Positions 20,710 through 28,135 of a DNA stretch of 33,535 nucleotides are shown here, piece after piece. The first letter of the stretch is position 1; each line of letters starts with the position of its first letter. The position numbers and the translations under genes were made by a program. The stretch is taken from positions 1 to 33,535 of the forward strand of contig JALJPA010000026.1 of assembly GCA_022969215.1 (NCBI GenBank), read 5' to 3'. Source of the DNA: Colwellia sp. (lineage in GTDB: Bacteria > Pseudomonadota > Gammaproteobacteria > Enterobacterales > Alteromonadaceae). The notes under the pieces are model-generated. The model saw only the letters and a program-made list of their open reading frames with translations, was not told where the DNA came from and ran no database searches.

Positions 20710-21360
20710 CTATTGATTATTAAATTTTGCGCGTTCTTCTAATGAAAGATCGCTGTATTTTTGACCTGTAGTAGCACTACCACCACGGCTTTGTGTCGTA
20801 TCAGCCCCGCTGCTATCAACACCTTTTAAAATCTTCTTGAACGAGTCTTGTTCTCCAGCCCAGCTTTTGAATTCGTCTACGTTGTTTGCTACAACTTCAC
20901 CATTGTGTTTAAACTGTGTGGTTAGCTGTTGTTGGTCATTATAACCAATTTCTAGCATGTTTGACAACATAGCTTCAGAATTCCATCTATGATCGTCATG
21001 AACTAAGCCCATAACCTTACCCATAACGTCACCGCGATCACGAGATGTTAACGCGTCTTTAGCTGTTTTAGCTGTTGCGGTTAACTCTGCCGTGGTTGTT
21101 GCTAGCTGTTCTTCGTAAAACGCTTTAAGCTCGTCAGTCTTGCCAGATGCAATCAATGTTTCTTCATGCGCCTTTGCTGCTGCCTTGCGTGCATCTTCGA
21201 TAATCTGATCTTTTTCGGTAGATGAGGCTTGAACATTTCGCTTTTCTCCAATAAGTTCATCGACCTTGTTTTTTAAACCTCCAATTTCAGTATCGAATAA
21301 AGCCTTTAGTTTAGCTGACTGTTCTTCGCTTAGTCCTTCAATGCCTGTTAAATCTACCAT
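20710..21360 (-). CDS. Capsid scaffolding protein
   Basis: A 216-residue acidic, strongly helical protein between head-morphogenesis and capsid genes. It begins MVDLTGIEGLSEEQSAKLKALFDTEI and carries long coiled-coil stretches (EKDQIIEDARKAAAKAHEE, TAELTATAKTAKDALTSRD). A Ser/Gly-rich part and a short C-terminal helix, YSDLSLEERAKF, follow, typical of scaffolds whose C-terminus binds the coat. I start at ATG 21360, with GGGGGAT before it, not at an upstream in-frame TTG. Confidence 0.8.
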   Translation of the reverse strand: MVDLTGIEGLSEEQSAKLKALFDTEIGGLKNKVDELIGEKRNVQASSTEKDQIIEDARKAAAKAHEETLIASGKTDELKAFYEEQLATTTAELTATAKTAKDALTSRDRGDVMGKVMGLVHDDHRWNSEAMLSNMLEIGYNDQQQLTTQFKHNGEVVANNVDEFKSWAGEQDSFKKILKGVDSSGADTTQSRGGSATTGQKYSDLSLEERAKFNNQ

Positions 21361-21407
21361 TTTGTAATCCCCCAAGGATCATAGTTTTGGTACTCAGTAC
21401 CGTTTAG

Positions 21408-22526
21408 TTAATTCTTTTGTTGTGCTCTTAAAATTCTACCTAATTCATTATTCTTTTGTTTCATCTGCTTTATCGTTAACGGGTTGTTCATACTGTCGCC
21501 AGTTTGCTTTGCGAATTCTGCTGGACTCATTTGCCTTAGTGCTTTACCTAATGATGGTCCGATTGCTGCGTCTTGATCACGTGCTGATAGCTTTTTAAGA
21601 TTCTCATAATAAATAGAATCGCTATCGACCGGCTTAGGGTCACGTTTACCATCTACATTAAATGATGACGCTTTGTTAGTATCTTTGCTATCTAACTTAA
21701 ATCTATCATCTACTTCATACGTTAACGCGCTTCTACAATTAGGATGCAAGGGAGGCGTAACGCTACTTAACTTAGGAGAGTTAGCAGGGTAAACCGTTTG
21801 GTCTAATCTTGCACACGTTCTAGATGTTCGGGAATCATTAACCGCTAAGAACCGATAGCCTTTAAGTATATCATCATTTTGATCAACGAAAGCAATGCGT
21901 GCTGTATTCGCATAATGATTAGTGCCGGTTATAGCCAATTGTTTAGCTGACCGCCTAGCTCTATCAAGTACGCTTTTAGTTGTGCCTGATTTAGATAAAT
22001 CCATTTGTGCTGTAATAGCATTTGTTATTTCTGGAATAGTTGAGCCTTCCAAAAAGCCAGCCTGTACAATACCGTTAATTTCATCAGTCCATTTACCCCA
22101 ATAATTTTTCATCATGGTGGAGTAAGCAGTGAAGCTATTAGCGCCAAGTTTAACAGGAGTGATAGTGGCAACGCTATTAACAGCAGCCGCATTAGGAATT
22201 GTCGCATTAAAGTCTTTATTGTCTACTACTCCGTTTAATGTGGTTGCTGCAAACTCTGCCTCGAATGCACCTACAGCTCTATTTTCAACTTTAAGCTGTG
22301 CAGTGTAATCTTGTAAGTGTTTACGTGTAGCCTCGTTAATATGCTTCTGGATAAGCTCTTGTAGTGCTGGCGTTACTCTGCGTTTACGATACTTATTCAA
22401 TATAGATACAACATCGTTTTCAATAGCAATCAAGAAAGGCGTTACTTTTAAACCTTCAGTAGCACCAATCCTTTGGAGATGAATTGTGTGTTGTGAGTAT
22501 ATAGTTGTAAGTATTTCAACTGGCAT
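21408..22526 (-). CDS. Minor head protein, SPP1 gp7 / Mu gpF-like
   Basis: A 372-residue protein. The region around residues 220-275, GTNHYANTARIAFVDQND, then DSRTSRTCARLDQTVYPANS and PPLHPNCRSAL, is the signature of the phage Mu F-like head morphogenesis family. The N-terminal half is helical. These proteins bind the portal and enter the procapsid. It begins inside the portal stop codon (TAATG), so portal and minor head protein are co-translated. A C-terminal tail of about 90 residues extends beyond the motif. Confidence 0.85.
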   Translation of the reverse strand: MPVEILTTIYSQHTIHLQRIGATEGLKVTPFLIAIENDVVSILNKYRKRRVTPALQELIQKHINEATRKHLQDYTAQLKVENRAVGAFEAEFAATTLNGVVDNKDFNATIPNAAAVNSVATITPVKLGANSFTAYSTMMKNYWGKWTDEINGIVQAGFLEGSTIPEITNAITAQMDLSKSGTTKSVLDRARRSAKQLAITGTNHYANTARIAFVDQNDDILKGYRFLAVNDSRTSRTCARLDQTVYPANSPKLSSVTPPLHPNCRSALTYEVDDRFKLDSKDTNKASSFNVDGKRDPKPVDSDSIYYENLKKLSARDQDAAIGPSLGKALRQMSPAEFAKQTGDSMNNPLTIKQMKQKNNELGRILRAQQKN

Positions 22527-24049
22527 TATTCAGCGCTCTTTGATGCTTCAATTTGCTCTCTTAATGCGTCATTTTCTGCCTGCAAAGTTGCCATCTCTTC
22601 ACTAGTTCCACCACCTAATAGGTTTTGATTAGCTAAAGCATCAGCTATTTCTTGATCGTCTAAATCGGTTAACTCAGCTTTGCGGGCCACTTCATTTAAT
22701 GTTATAGCAGGCAAAATATTACCTTGAACTAATGCCATGTGAGCGTTAATCATTTCAGGCGTTAAATCATCAGTGATAAAATCAGAGTTTAATTTATACA
22801 TTGATGTACTTTCTTCACCTAAGAATTGAGCGGTCCAGGTAAACAATTGCTTGAATCCATCAGTGATATTAAATGAGATGCGCTTTAATGCAGACATAGA
22901 AGCGTTTGCATCGATACGTTTAGCACCTAAAGTTTCATTGGCGTTATTGTCAGTAACTAATTGAGCGCCTGACATTACCATTCTGTCCTCATCACGAAGC
23001 ATTTCAGAAGGTATTGCGCCGGTAGCTTCAATCTGAACTATTTCAACACGGTCATTAACGCCGAATTGGTTTTTGCCTTTTGCACCAACATCCAAGCCGT
23101 TCGGGTTAGCCTCTGCGAAATCTTCGCCATTCTCAACAAACACATTGGTCATACCTTGACCATGATAATGCAAGTTATCGCGGTTATCGCAATCTAAAAC
23201 AAAGTGACCTAAGTTTTCATTAGCTAAATCATACAAAGGTAGTTTAGAGTATTCAGCGCTATTGTCATCAGCACCGAAGAATTGAAAAGGTATTTCTTTT
23301 AGTGTTGAGCCATTAGCAACCGGTACAACATCAGAAATTTTCTCGTCTTTATCGTTCCATAACTGATTGTGATAGACACCACCAATAAGAATTAATCGAC
23401 GGATAAACTTTTTATCCTCCCATTCAAATTCGTTTTTCTGCTCGCTATGAATTTCGACTAAACGTATCTCATCGACTGAGCTAGATTTACCATTGGTTCT
23501 AGGTGTTAATATTTGCTCTGCTTTATACTTAATCCACTTAGGTAGAAACTCACTACTACCATTTTGAGCAGCAGTTAATTGAACCCTATCGCCATTGTCA
23601 TTTATCGGTGACGCTGGCATATCAACTAGAATGCCGTAACGAGCAACAGCTATAACCTCATCAACTGTCTTTTGTGCAACTTCACGTAAGCCGCAACCTG
23701 TGCCGTCAGCATTATCAATTAAATACTCTAACTTAGGTTGTATTTCTGACTCAGGCTCTTTACTCCAAACCATACCACCAAGTGTTTCATAAGTTCGGCC
23801 AGTAGCAGGAAACCAACGACCACGCGACCAATAAGAGGTAACACGTAAAGCATTCTGTTGATTGCAGCGCTGACCTTGAGCTAAAGCAGCGTCACTCATT
23901 CCACTGTATGGAGTGAATTGTTTATATTGTGGCTCTGGTAAGCAACTGATTATTTTTAATACTTCATATTTACCAGCAATAGCCGCGCGTGTTTGTTGGC
24001 GCAACTCTTCTTGCTCTAAATAATTTGAATCTGTTTTGTGTAGTGACAT
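22526..24049 (-). CDS. Portal protein (DUF4055 family)
   Basis: A 507-residue protein forming the dodecameric DNA entry ring. Family hallmarks include the early QTRAAIAGKYEVLK, ATGRTYETLGGMVWSKEPE, DGTGCGLREVAQKTVDEVIAVARYGILVDMP and the late GAQLVTDNNANETLGAKRIDANASMSAL blocks. The last 40 residues are a helical acidic tail. I use ATG 24049, two codons after an in-frame TTG; TAAGG lies upstream. A promoter with a perfect -10 box lies 27 bases before the start, because the terminase gene upstream is separated by an antisense cassette. Confidence 0.9.
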   Translation of the reverse strand: MSLHKTDSNYLEQEELRQQTRAAIAGKYEVLKIISCLPEPQYKQFTPYSGMSDAALAQGQRCNQQNALRVTSYWSRGRWFPATGRTYETLGGMVWSKEPESEIQPKLEYLIDNADGTGCGLREVAQKTVDEVIAVARYGILVDMPASPINDNGDRVQLTAAQNGSSEFLPKWIKYKAEQILTPRTNGKSSSVDEIRLVEIHSEQKNEFEWEDKKFIRRLILIGGVYHNQLWNDKDEKISDVVPVANGSTLKEIPFQFFGADDNSAEYSKLPLYDLANENLGHFVLDCDNRDNLHYHGQGMTNVFVENGEDFAEANPNGLDVGAKGKNQFGVNDRVEIVQIEATGAIPSEMLRDEDRMVMSGAQLVTDNNANETLGAKRIDANASMSALKRISFNITDGFKQLFTWTAQFLGEESTSMYKLNSDFITDDLTPEMINAHMALVQGNILPAITLNEVARKAELTDLDDQEIADALANQNLLGGGTSEEMATLQAENDALREQIEASKSAE

Positions 24050-24075
24050 TATCAAAGCCTTATGTGATTTTGTTT

Positions 24076-24084
24076 ATTATATCA
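24076..24084 (-). promoter_or_regulatory. Leftward promoter for the portal-capsid unit
   Basis: On the minus strand TGATATAAT (24084-24076) is a perfect extended -10 box. No clear -35 box is visible. It lies just upstream of the portal gene and would make head genes independent of the terminase transcript. Confidence 0.6.
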
Positions 24085-24111
24085 CTATTCGATAAATAAT
24101 TTAAACTTACC

Positions 24112-24140
24112 TTGTAATGATGCAAAAGATAATCTATATT
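24112..24140 (+). promoter_or_regulatory. Rightward promoter of the antisense cassette
   Basis: TTGTAA (24112-24117) and TATATT (24135-24140) are separated by 17 bases. The first cassette gene starts 32 bases later. It lies back to back with the leftward portal promoter in a 122-base intergenic stretch. Confidence 0.65.
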
Positions 24141-24171
24141 AATGCAAATGAAGCAGATAACAGGGGTTTAT

Positions 24172-24444
24172 ATGGCAAGACTAACTAAAATAGAAACGGT
24201 TGATTTCTCAGGCACAAAAAGAATCAAGGCACCTTTACCTAGATTGCTTTGGTATTTCGTAACGCTTGGTAAGTGGGGTGAGCGATACCACTACAAGCAC
24301 GTACCTATGAGGCGTTACTTTTCTGTTATGGATAAAAGGCTAACCATTAACATAAACGCTAACGCTAGGCCGTTTATGAGGGCAATGGATGAAATACGAA
24401 CATTCAACTGTAGGTGCTCTACCATCAAGGTAAAATTAAAATGA
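24172..24444 (+). CDS. Cassette gene 1: 90-aa basic hypothetical protein
   Basis: Begins MARLTKIETVDFSGTKRIKAPLPRLLWYFVTLGKWGE. It is strongly basic with several aromatic residues and a CRC motif near the end (NCRCSTIKVKLK). I prefer ATG 24172, with AGGGG upstream, over an in-frame ATG at 24142. The charge would suit nucleic-acid binding. No family recognised. It is the first gene of a rightward cassette between portal and terminase. Confidence 0.6.
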   Translation: MARLTKIETVDFSGTKRIKAPLPRLLWYFVTLGKWGERYHYKHVPMRRYFSVMDKRLTININANARPFMRAMDEIRTFNCRCSTIKVKLK

Positions 24445-24602
24445 ACAAGCTAACAAGAAAGATTAGAAACAAAGGATATACGCTTTTAGAGTTCTGCGAG
24501 GTTATCGGTTATTCGTTGCGCTGGTATAGAGAGCATGCGGTAAAGGATAATAAGCAGAATAAATTAATAGTTGATGAGATTAATGAATTGGAGAATAAAT
24601 AA
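24441..24602 (+). CDS. Cassette gene 2: 53-aa putative HTH protein
   Basis: Begins MNKLTRKIRNKGYTLLEFCEVIGYSLRWYREHAV. The pattern, a basic start, GYTLLEFCEVIGYSLRWYR and a charged terminal helix, resembles small phage Cro-like helix-turn-helix proteins. Its ATG overlaps the previous stop (ATGA). If it binds DNA, the back-to-back promoters at 24076-24140 are the obvious target. The assignment is tentative. Confidence 0.55.
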   Translation: MNKLTRKIRNKGYTLLEFCEVIGYSLRWYREHAVKDNKQNKLIVDEINELENK

Positions 24603-24603
24603 T

Positions 24604-25446
24604 ATGAAAACAGTTACATGTAAGATTATGGATGCGGTTAATGAATTTAAGGGTGAGTGGAATAATGACGCAGGTAATTATCTGCACCTTAATTCAATTG
24701 AAGGGCGTTATATTTTTAGCTTCAAGGAATACCTTAGGGCGTTTAAGAGCCCGTTCACTCTTGTTTGCTCGCGTGAAGAATTCAACTCACGATTGTTTGG
24801 CATGTCGGCTAACTTCGGCGAATCATCATTAAAGCATTTACGTATATGGCAAGAAGGAATTAAACGCCAGCCTGAAACAGATGGGCAACACACAGATAAA
24901 CTAAACGAAATGGATAAGGAGTTAGATGTAATGGATATTGATTGGAGTAAAGCGCCAGAGGGTACGACTCATTACGGAGCCGAAACAGGCGCTTTTCATG
25001 GTGGATTCTATAAAATTATTAGTAGCGACGAAGGGTTTTTCTATGACAATAATCAATGGCTGACATGTGTATCACGACAGGAGCGGCTTACAGAAAGGCC
25101 ACAACCAGTATTCACACAAGCTATGGCTGATAATAGAGAGTTGCCGCAAGTTGGTATGGATTGTTTATTTAAAAAGCGTGGCGCATTAGAGGCAGGAACC
25201 GTTACAGCAATAACCAAAAGGTTTATTATTTTTACTGATTCATTTGGTGATGAGCACGTTAGAAAGTTAGACGAATTAACCATTGAACCTATCGACACAA
25301 GAACCAATAAAGAAAAAGCTATTGATGATATGGTCGAGCACCTCACTAATGAAGGTGTTGTTACGTATTCCAATATCATGCTTGAAATATTAGTTGAGAA
25401 ATTCATAGGTAGTAAAATTCACTGCGTTAAATGGGTAGGTGAGTAA
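24604..25446 (+). CDS. Cassette gene 3: 280-aa phage protein with IDWSKAPEGTTHYG motif
   Basis: Residues about 1-105 form one part (MKTVTCKIMDAVNEFKGEWNN). A linker follows, then IDWSKAPEGTTHYGAETGAFHGGFYKI with FYDNNQWLTC, a motif found in many small phage proteins of unknown function. The C-terminal third, GMDCLFKKRGALEAGTVTAITKRFIIFTDSFGDEHVR, is a beta-barrel-like segment with an acidic helical end. It seems to be a fusion of modules that often occur alone. The start at 24604 follows the previous stop by one base. Confidence 0.65.
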   Translation: MKTVTCKIMDAVNEFKGEWNNDAGNYLHLNSIEGRYIFSFKEYLRAFKSPFTLVCSREEFNSRLFGMSANFGESSLKHLRIWQEGIKRQPETDGQHTDKLNEMDKELDVMDIDWSKAPEGTTHYGAETGAFHGGFYKIISSDEGFFYDNNQWLTCVSRQERLTERPQPVFTQAMADNRELPQVGMDCLFKKRGALEAGTVTAITKRFIIFTDSFGDEHVRKLDELTIEPIDTRTNKEKAIDDMVEHLTNEGVVTYSNIMLEILVEKFIGSKIHCVKWVGE

Positions 25447-25664
25447 TGGATATTACACACGATCAACTACAAAACTTATTCGTACTATTCATGGGTTGCC
25501 TATTCGTATTCGTGCTTATACGTGAGGTGATATGCTGGTACTGGAAGATTAACAAGGGTATTTTGTTGCAGGAGAAGATATTAAACGAATTGATTAAGAT
25601 TAATGTTAAGGCCGATAAAGGTGGCGTTAATTTCTTTATTGATAAGAATGGTGATGAGCTATGA
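25446..25664 (+). CDS. Cassette gene 4: 72-aa single-pass membrane protein
   Basis: Begins MDITHDQLQNLFVLFMGCLFVFVLIREVICWYWKINKG. One hydrophobic helix (about residues 11-30) is followed by a charged cytoplasmic-type helix (LLQEKILNELIKINVKADKG). This layout occurs in small phage membrane proteins of unknown role. Start and stop overlap both neighbours by one to four bases. Confidence 0.6.
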   Translation: MDITHDQLQNLFVLFMGCLFVFVLIREVICWYWKINKGILLQEKILNELIKINVKADKGGVNFFIDKNGDEL

Positions 25665-25834
25665 AGCTATCTAAATTTATATCTAAGGTTGAATCGGCAG
25701 GATGGGAGGCGACAGGCGATGCGCAACATAAAGGCATCGAACTGTTGTGGGCTGAGTTATACCCCCACTCTGCTGAGTTAGAGGCTGAAATTGACGACAT
25801 ACTATTATTACAATTCGGAAAAGGCCACGGTTAA
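25661..25834 (+). CDS. Cassette gene 5: 57-aa hypothetical protein
   Basis: Begins MKLSKFISKVESAGWEATGDAQHKGIELLW and has an acidic helical end (ELEAEIDDILLL). It overlaps the previous gene through ATGA. Its TAA shares the palindromic TTAA with the stop codon of the convergent terminase gene, so the cassette ends exactly where terL ends. No family recognised. Confidence 0.6.
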   Translation: MKLSKFISKVESAGWEATGDAQHKGIELLWAELYPHSAELEAEIDDILLLQFGKGHG

Positions 25835-27111
25835 CCATCAATATTTAACCTTCCACCTCTTGCGCGTATTGGGAATTGATTATGTATGTAATATCCTAAT
25901 GCGTCGTTCGGGTGGTCATTATCATGTGACTTATCCGGCTCACCTTGTTTATTATAAATCTGCTGCTCTAATGACTCAGCTGTCTCAGGGCATAACACCT
26001 CATTTACAAAGTACCTTCTTTCCTCATTAGCGTTACACAACATACCTTGAACGCTTGCAATTCTATCCTTAACGAATGGGTTTTTAGTGCGAGCATTAAC
26101 TTTAAAAGCTTTCTTTAGTTGGCTAATGTCAGTCTCAGAAGCATTGGAACTCTTTCTATTCTGCCCGCTAGCATCAGGGTATATTGTTATTCTGTGATTA
26201 GGGTATTTAGTTTCAATAGCCTTTATCATTGCTGGCGTATCAAGTAGGCCCATAAACTCATCAACGGCAGACGTTATCTTTACGTTATCTTTGTTGTCCT
26301 CAACATGGACGATAGCTGACATCTTGCCAACGTTGAAATCCATACCGATATGAAGGTGGTCGCTATCTTTTATGCTTCTGTCAGTGTTATTTAATGACCT
26401 GTCATAACAAGTATAAACAGCTCCCGATGTAAGGTTAACAAACTCACCGTTTAGATAAGCCTCTATCAATTGTGGTGGGTATGAGTCCCTTAACGCTTGA
26501 ACATAATCAGTAGGCAAGAATGGATTACTCATAGTTGCCGCTTGAATCATCTCATAACCTGGAGCGCGATTCTTTGACCACTTATTGTAAACAAACTTAA
26601 ATCCCTCAGGAGTTGTAAAGACGCTAACAGTATTCAATGGCTTATCTGATTGCCTTTGATATGTATCAGGCACTTGACGGTTACGAGCTATTATCTTATT
26701 GAATGCCTCTTGTGCATGCTCTTGCTTTAAAGTATCAAGCTCATCAATCTTGGCCCTGAATGATTCGTAACCAACTATTCGAGCAGGGTTGTCTAATGTC
26801 CTTAATACGAAGTCACCAACCTGACCAGATGATGTATAAATAATGTTTTCAGACTTGTTGTACTTGTAGCGTATACCCCAGTCTATTAGCTTTTCTTCCA
26901 TTCTAGGTGCGAGGATCAATCTAACTAAATCATATGTAGGTTCATACATTGCAACTAATGAGTTGGCGCCACCCTCTAGGCTATCAAGCAATGCGCTTGT
27001 ACACATAACCTCTGACTTGCCCGTACCGAATCCAGCAACGAACGCAGGAAATTTACAATCCAGTGCTAAAAACTCTGCTTGTGGCTCTGTTACTTTTAAA
27101 TTAACTTGCAC
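25831..27111 (-). CDS. terL: Terminase large subunit
   Basis: A 426-residue packaging motor and nuclease. The ATPase domain has Walker A GFGTGKS (27-33) and Walker B KIDELD (121-126, catalytic Glu124). The RNase H-like nuclease domain shows GMDFNVGKMSAIV near 250, IYPDASGQNR near 320 and a C-terminal HPNDALGYY motif. The start codon is GTG inside the end of the small-subunit gene; no ATG fits upstream. The gene is shorter than many TerL proteins but has all motifs. It is followed on the opposite strand by the antisense cassette. Confidence 0.95.
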   Translation of the reverse strand: MQVNLKVTEPQAEFLALDCKFPAFVAGFGTGKSEVMCTSALLDSLEGGANSLVAMYEPTYDLVRLILAPRMEEKLIDWGIRYKYNKSENIIYTSSGQVGDFVLRTLDNPARIVGYESFRAKIDELDTLKQEHAQEAFNKIIARNRQVPDTYQRQSDKPLNTVSVFTTPEGFKFVYNKWSKNRAPGYEMIQAATMSNPFLPTDYVQALRDSYPPQLIEAYLNGEFVNLTSGAVYTCYDRSLNNTDRSIKDSDHLHIGMDFNVGKMSAIVHVEDNKDNVKITSAVDEFMGLLDTPAMIKAIETKYPNHRITIYPDASGQNRKSSNASETDISQLKKAFKVNARTKNPFVKDRIASVQGMLCNANEERRYFVNEVLCPETAESLEQQIYNKQGEPDKSHDNDHPNDALGYYIHNQFPIRARGGRLNIDG

Positions 27112-27613
27112 TAATTACTTCTATTTGTACTTTTTGAATAGGTGAGTTATCTGTTGTTTGCTCTCCGTCCCATGCTTTAACGTCAACATGCTTACCGAGT
27201 AACTCAAGATTACGAAGCTTATCAGGCCATTTGATTTTTTTAAGTATGGAGTCAGTATCACCACTCATCATATCTTGAACATCTATTCCGCTTATTGATG
27301 TTCTCCATGCTTTAGGCCATTCACGTATAGCCTTCACATTGCCTGTATTATCGAGTATATCTAAAACATCTAACGAGTCTATCTCCACAAGTCGATTAAG
27401 TACGTATTTAGCGTCTATGGCTACAGAATCAACACGAATAGCCTTTAATTCGGCAATTCTTTCTTGTATGTTAGGTTTAGTTAAGTTTTCGCATGATATT
27501 TCTTTTGCGGTTTTATTTGAATAGCCTGCACGAATAGCGGCTTGAGTTGCGTTTAAGTCTATTAGGTACTCTTGGCAAAACATCTCCTGTTTAGGAGTTA
27601 ATTTCTTACTCAT
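27101..27613 (-). CDS. terS: Terminase small subunit
   Basis: A 170-residue protein of the Terminase_2 family. It begins MSKKLTPKQEMFCQEYLIDLNATQAAIRAGYSNKTAKEISCENL, the family's DNA-binding helix-turn-helix block, and continues with a helical oligomerisation part (VDSVAIDAKYVLNRLVEI). It would recognise the packaging site and load the large subunit. I use ATG 27613, preceded by GGGGGTTGAG, not an in-frame TTG upstream. It overlaps terL by eleven bases. Confidence 0.92.
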   Translation of the reverse strand: MSKKLTPKQEMFCQEYLIDLNATQAAIRAGYSNKTAKEISCENLTKPNIQERIAELKAIRVDSVAIDAKYVLNRLVEIDSLDVLDILDNTGNVKAIREWPKAWRTSISGIDVQDMMSGDTDSILKKIKWPDKLRNLELLGKHVDVKAWDGEQTTDNSPIQKVQIEVISAS

Positions 27614-27636
27614 CTCAACCCCCAAGGTTTTAATGT

Positions 27637-27651
27637 TATCTCTCAGAGATA
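27637..27651. promoter_or_regulatory. 15-bp palindrome upstream of terS
   Basis: TATCTCT and AGAGATA flank a central C. It lies 24 bases upstream of the terS start in the 63-base gap. A small GCGG/CCGC hairpin lies next to it, and a leftward TATAAT occurs at 27676-27671. A packaging recognition site or a regulatory site is possible; neither can be shown here. Confidence 0.4.
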
Positions 27652-27676
27652 GTGCGGCTTTTACACCGCGATTATA

Positions 27677-28126
27677 TTAACTAGTTGTAATAGTACCTGA
27701 ACCCGAAGCGTTAACAGTAAAGTTTAAACCTAAGGTTGTATCTGCTGGTGTCGTTCCGCCATCAGTCGTTAAGTCGATAAACTTAAATACATGCTTGCTC
27801 GCGTGAGTATCATTATATACTGCAATTGTTTTACCTGTTGTTGGATTTGAGCCATCAGCAGCAAAACTAAAGTCTGCATAATCTAATGTACTTACCGCGC
27901 CAGATTTAGTCCAAGTCTTTGAAGTTAGTGTTGTGTCTTGTACGTATAGTCCTGCACTTGCTACTTTAGTGTAATTAGCAATACCTACCGCCGTAGCTGT
28001 TGCGTCAATTACTGAGTAGCTATCAGTTAGTATTACCCACTTAAACACATCTGTTGAGTTATTGTAAGCTCCTAGACCTGCTTGGAAATCGTATTCGCTT
28101 GTTTTCTTTGAATCTGACAAAGCCAT
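27677..28126 (-). CDS. 149-aa beta-rich structural-type protein
   Basis: Begins MALSDSKKTSEYDFQAGLGAYNNSTDVFKWVILTDSY, a pattern I associate with phage structural proteins of unknown position that start with a short strand and an F-WVILTDS block. The rest is beta-rich, Thr- and Gly-rich (TIAVYNDTHASKHVFKFIDL), ending NASGSGTITTS. GGGG at seven-base spacing precedes the ATG. It lies between the repeat protein and terS, an unusual place for a virion protein. Confidence 0.6.
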   Translation of the reverse strand: MALSDSKKTSEYDFQAGLGAYNNSTDVFKWVILTDSYSVIDATATAVGIANYTKVASAGLYVQDTTLTSKTWTKSGAVSTLDYADFSFAADGSNPTTGKTIAVYNDTHASKHVFKFIDLTTDGGTTPADTTLGLNFTVNASGSGTITTS

Positions 28127-28135
28127 TGTAAGCCC

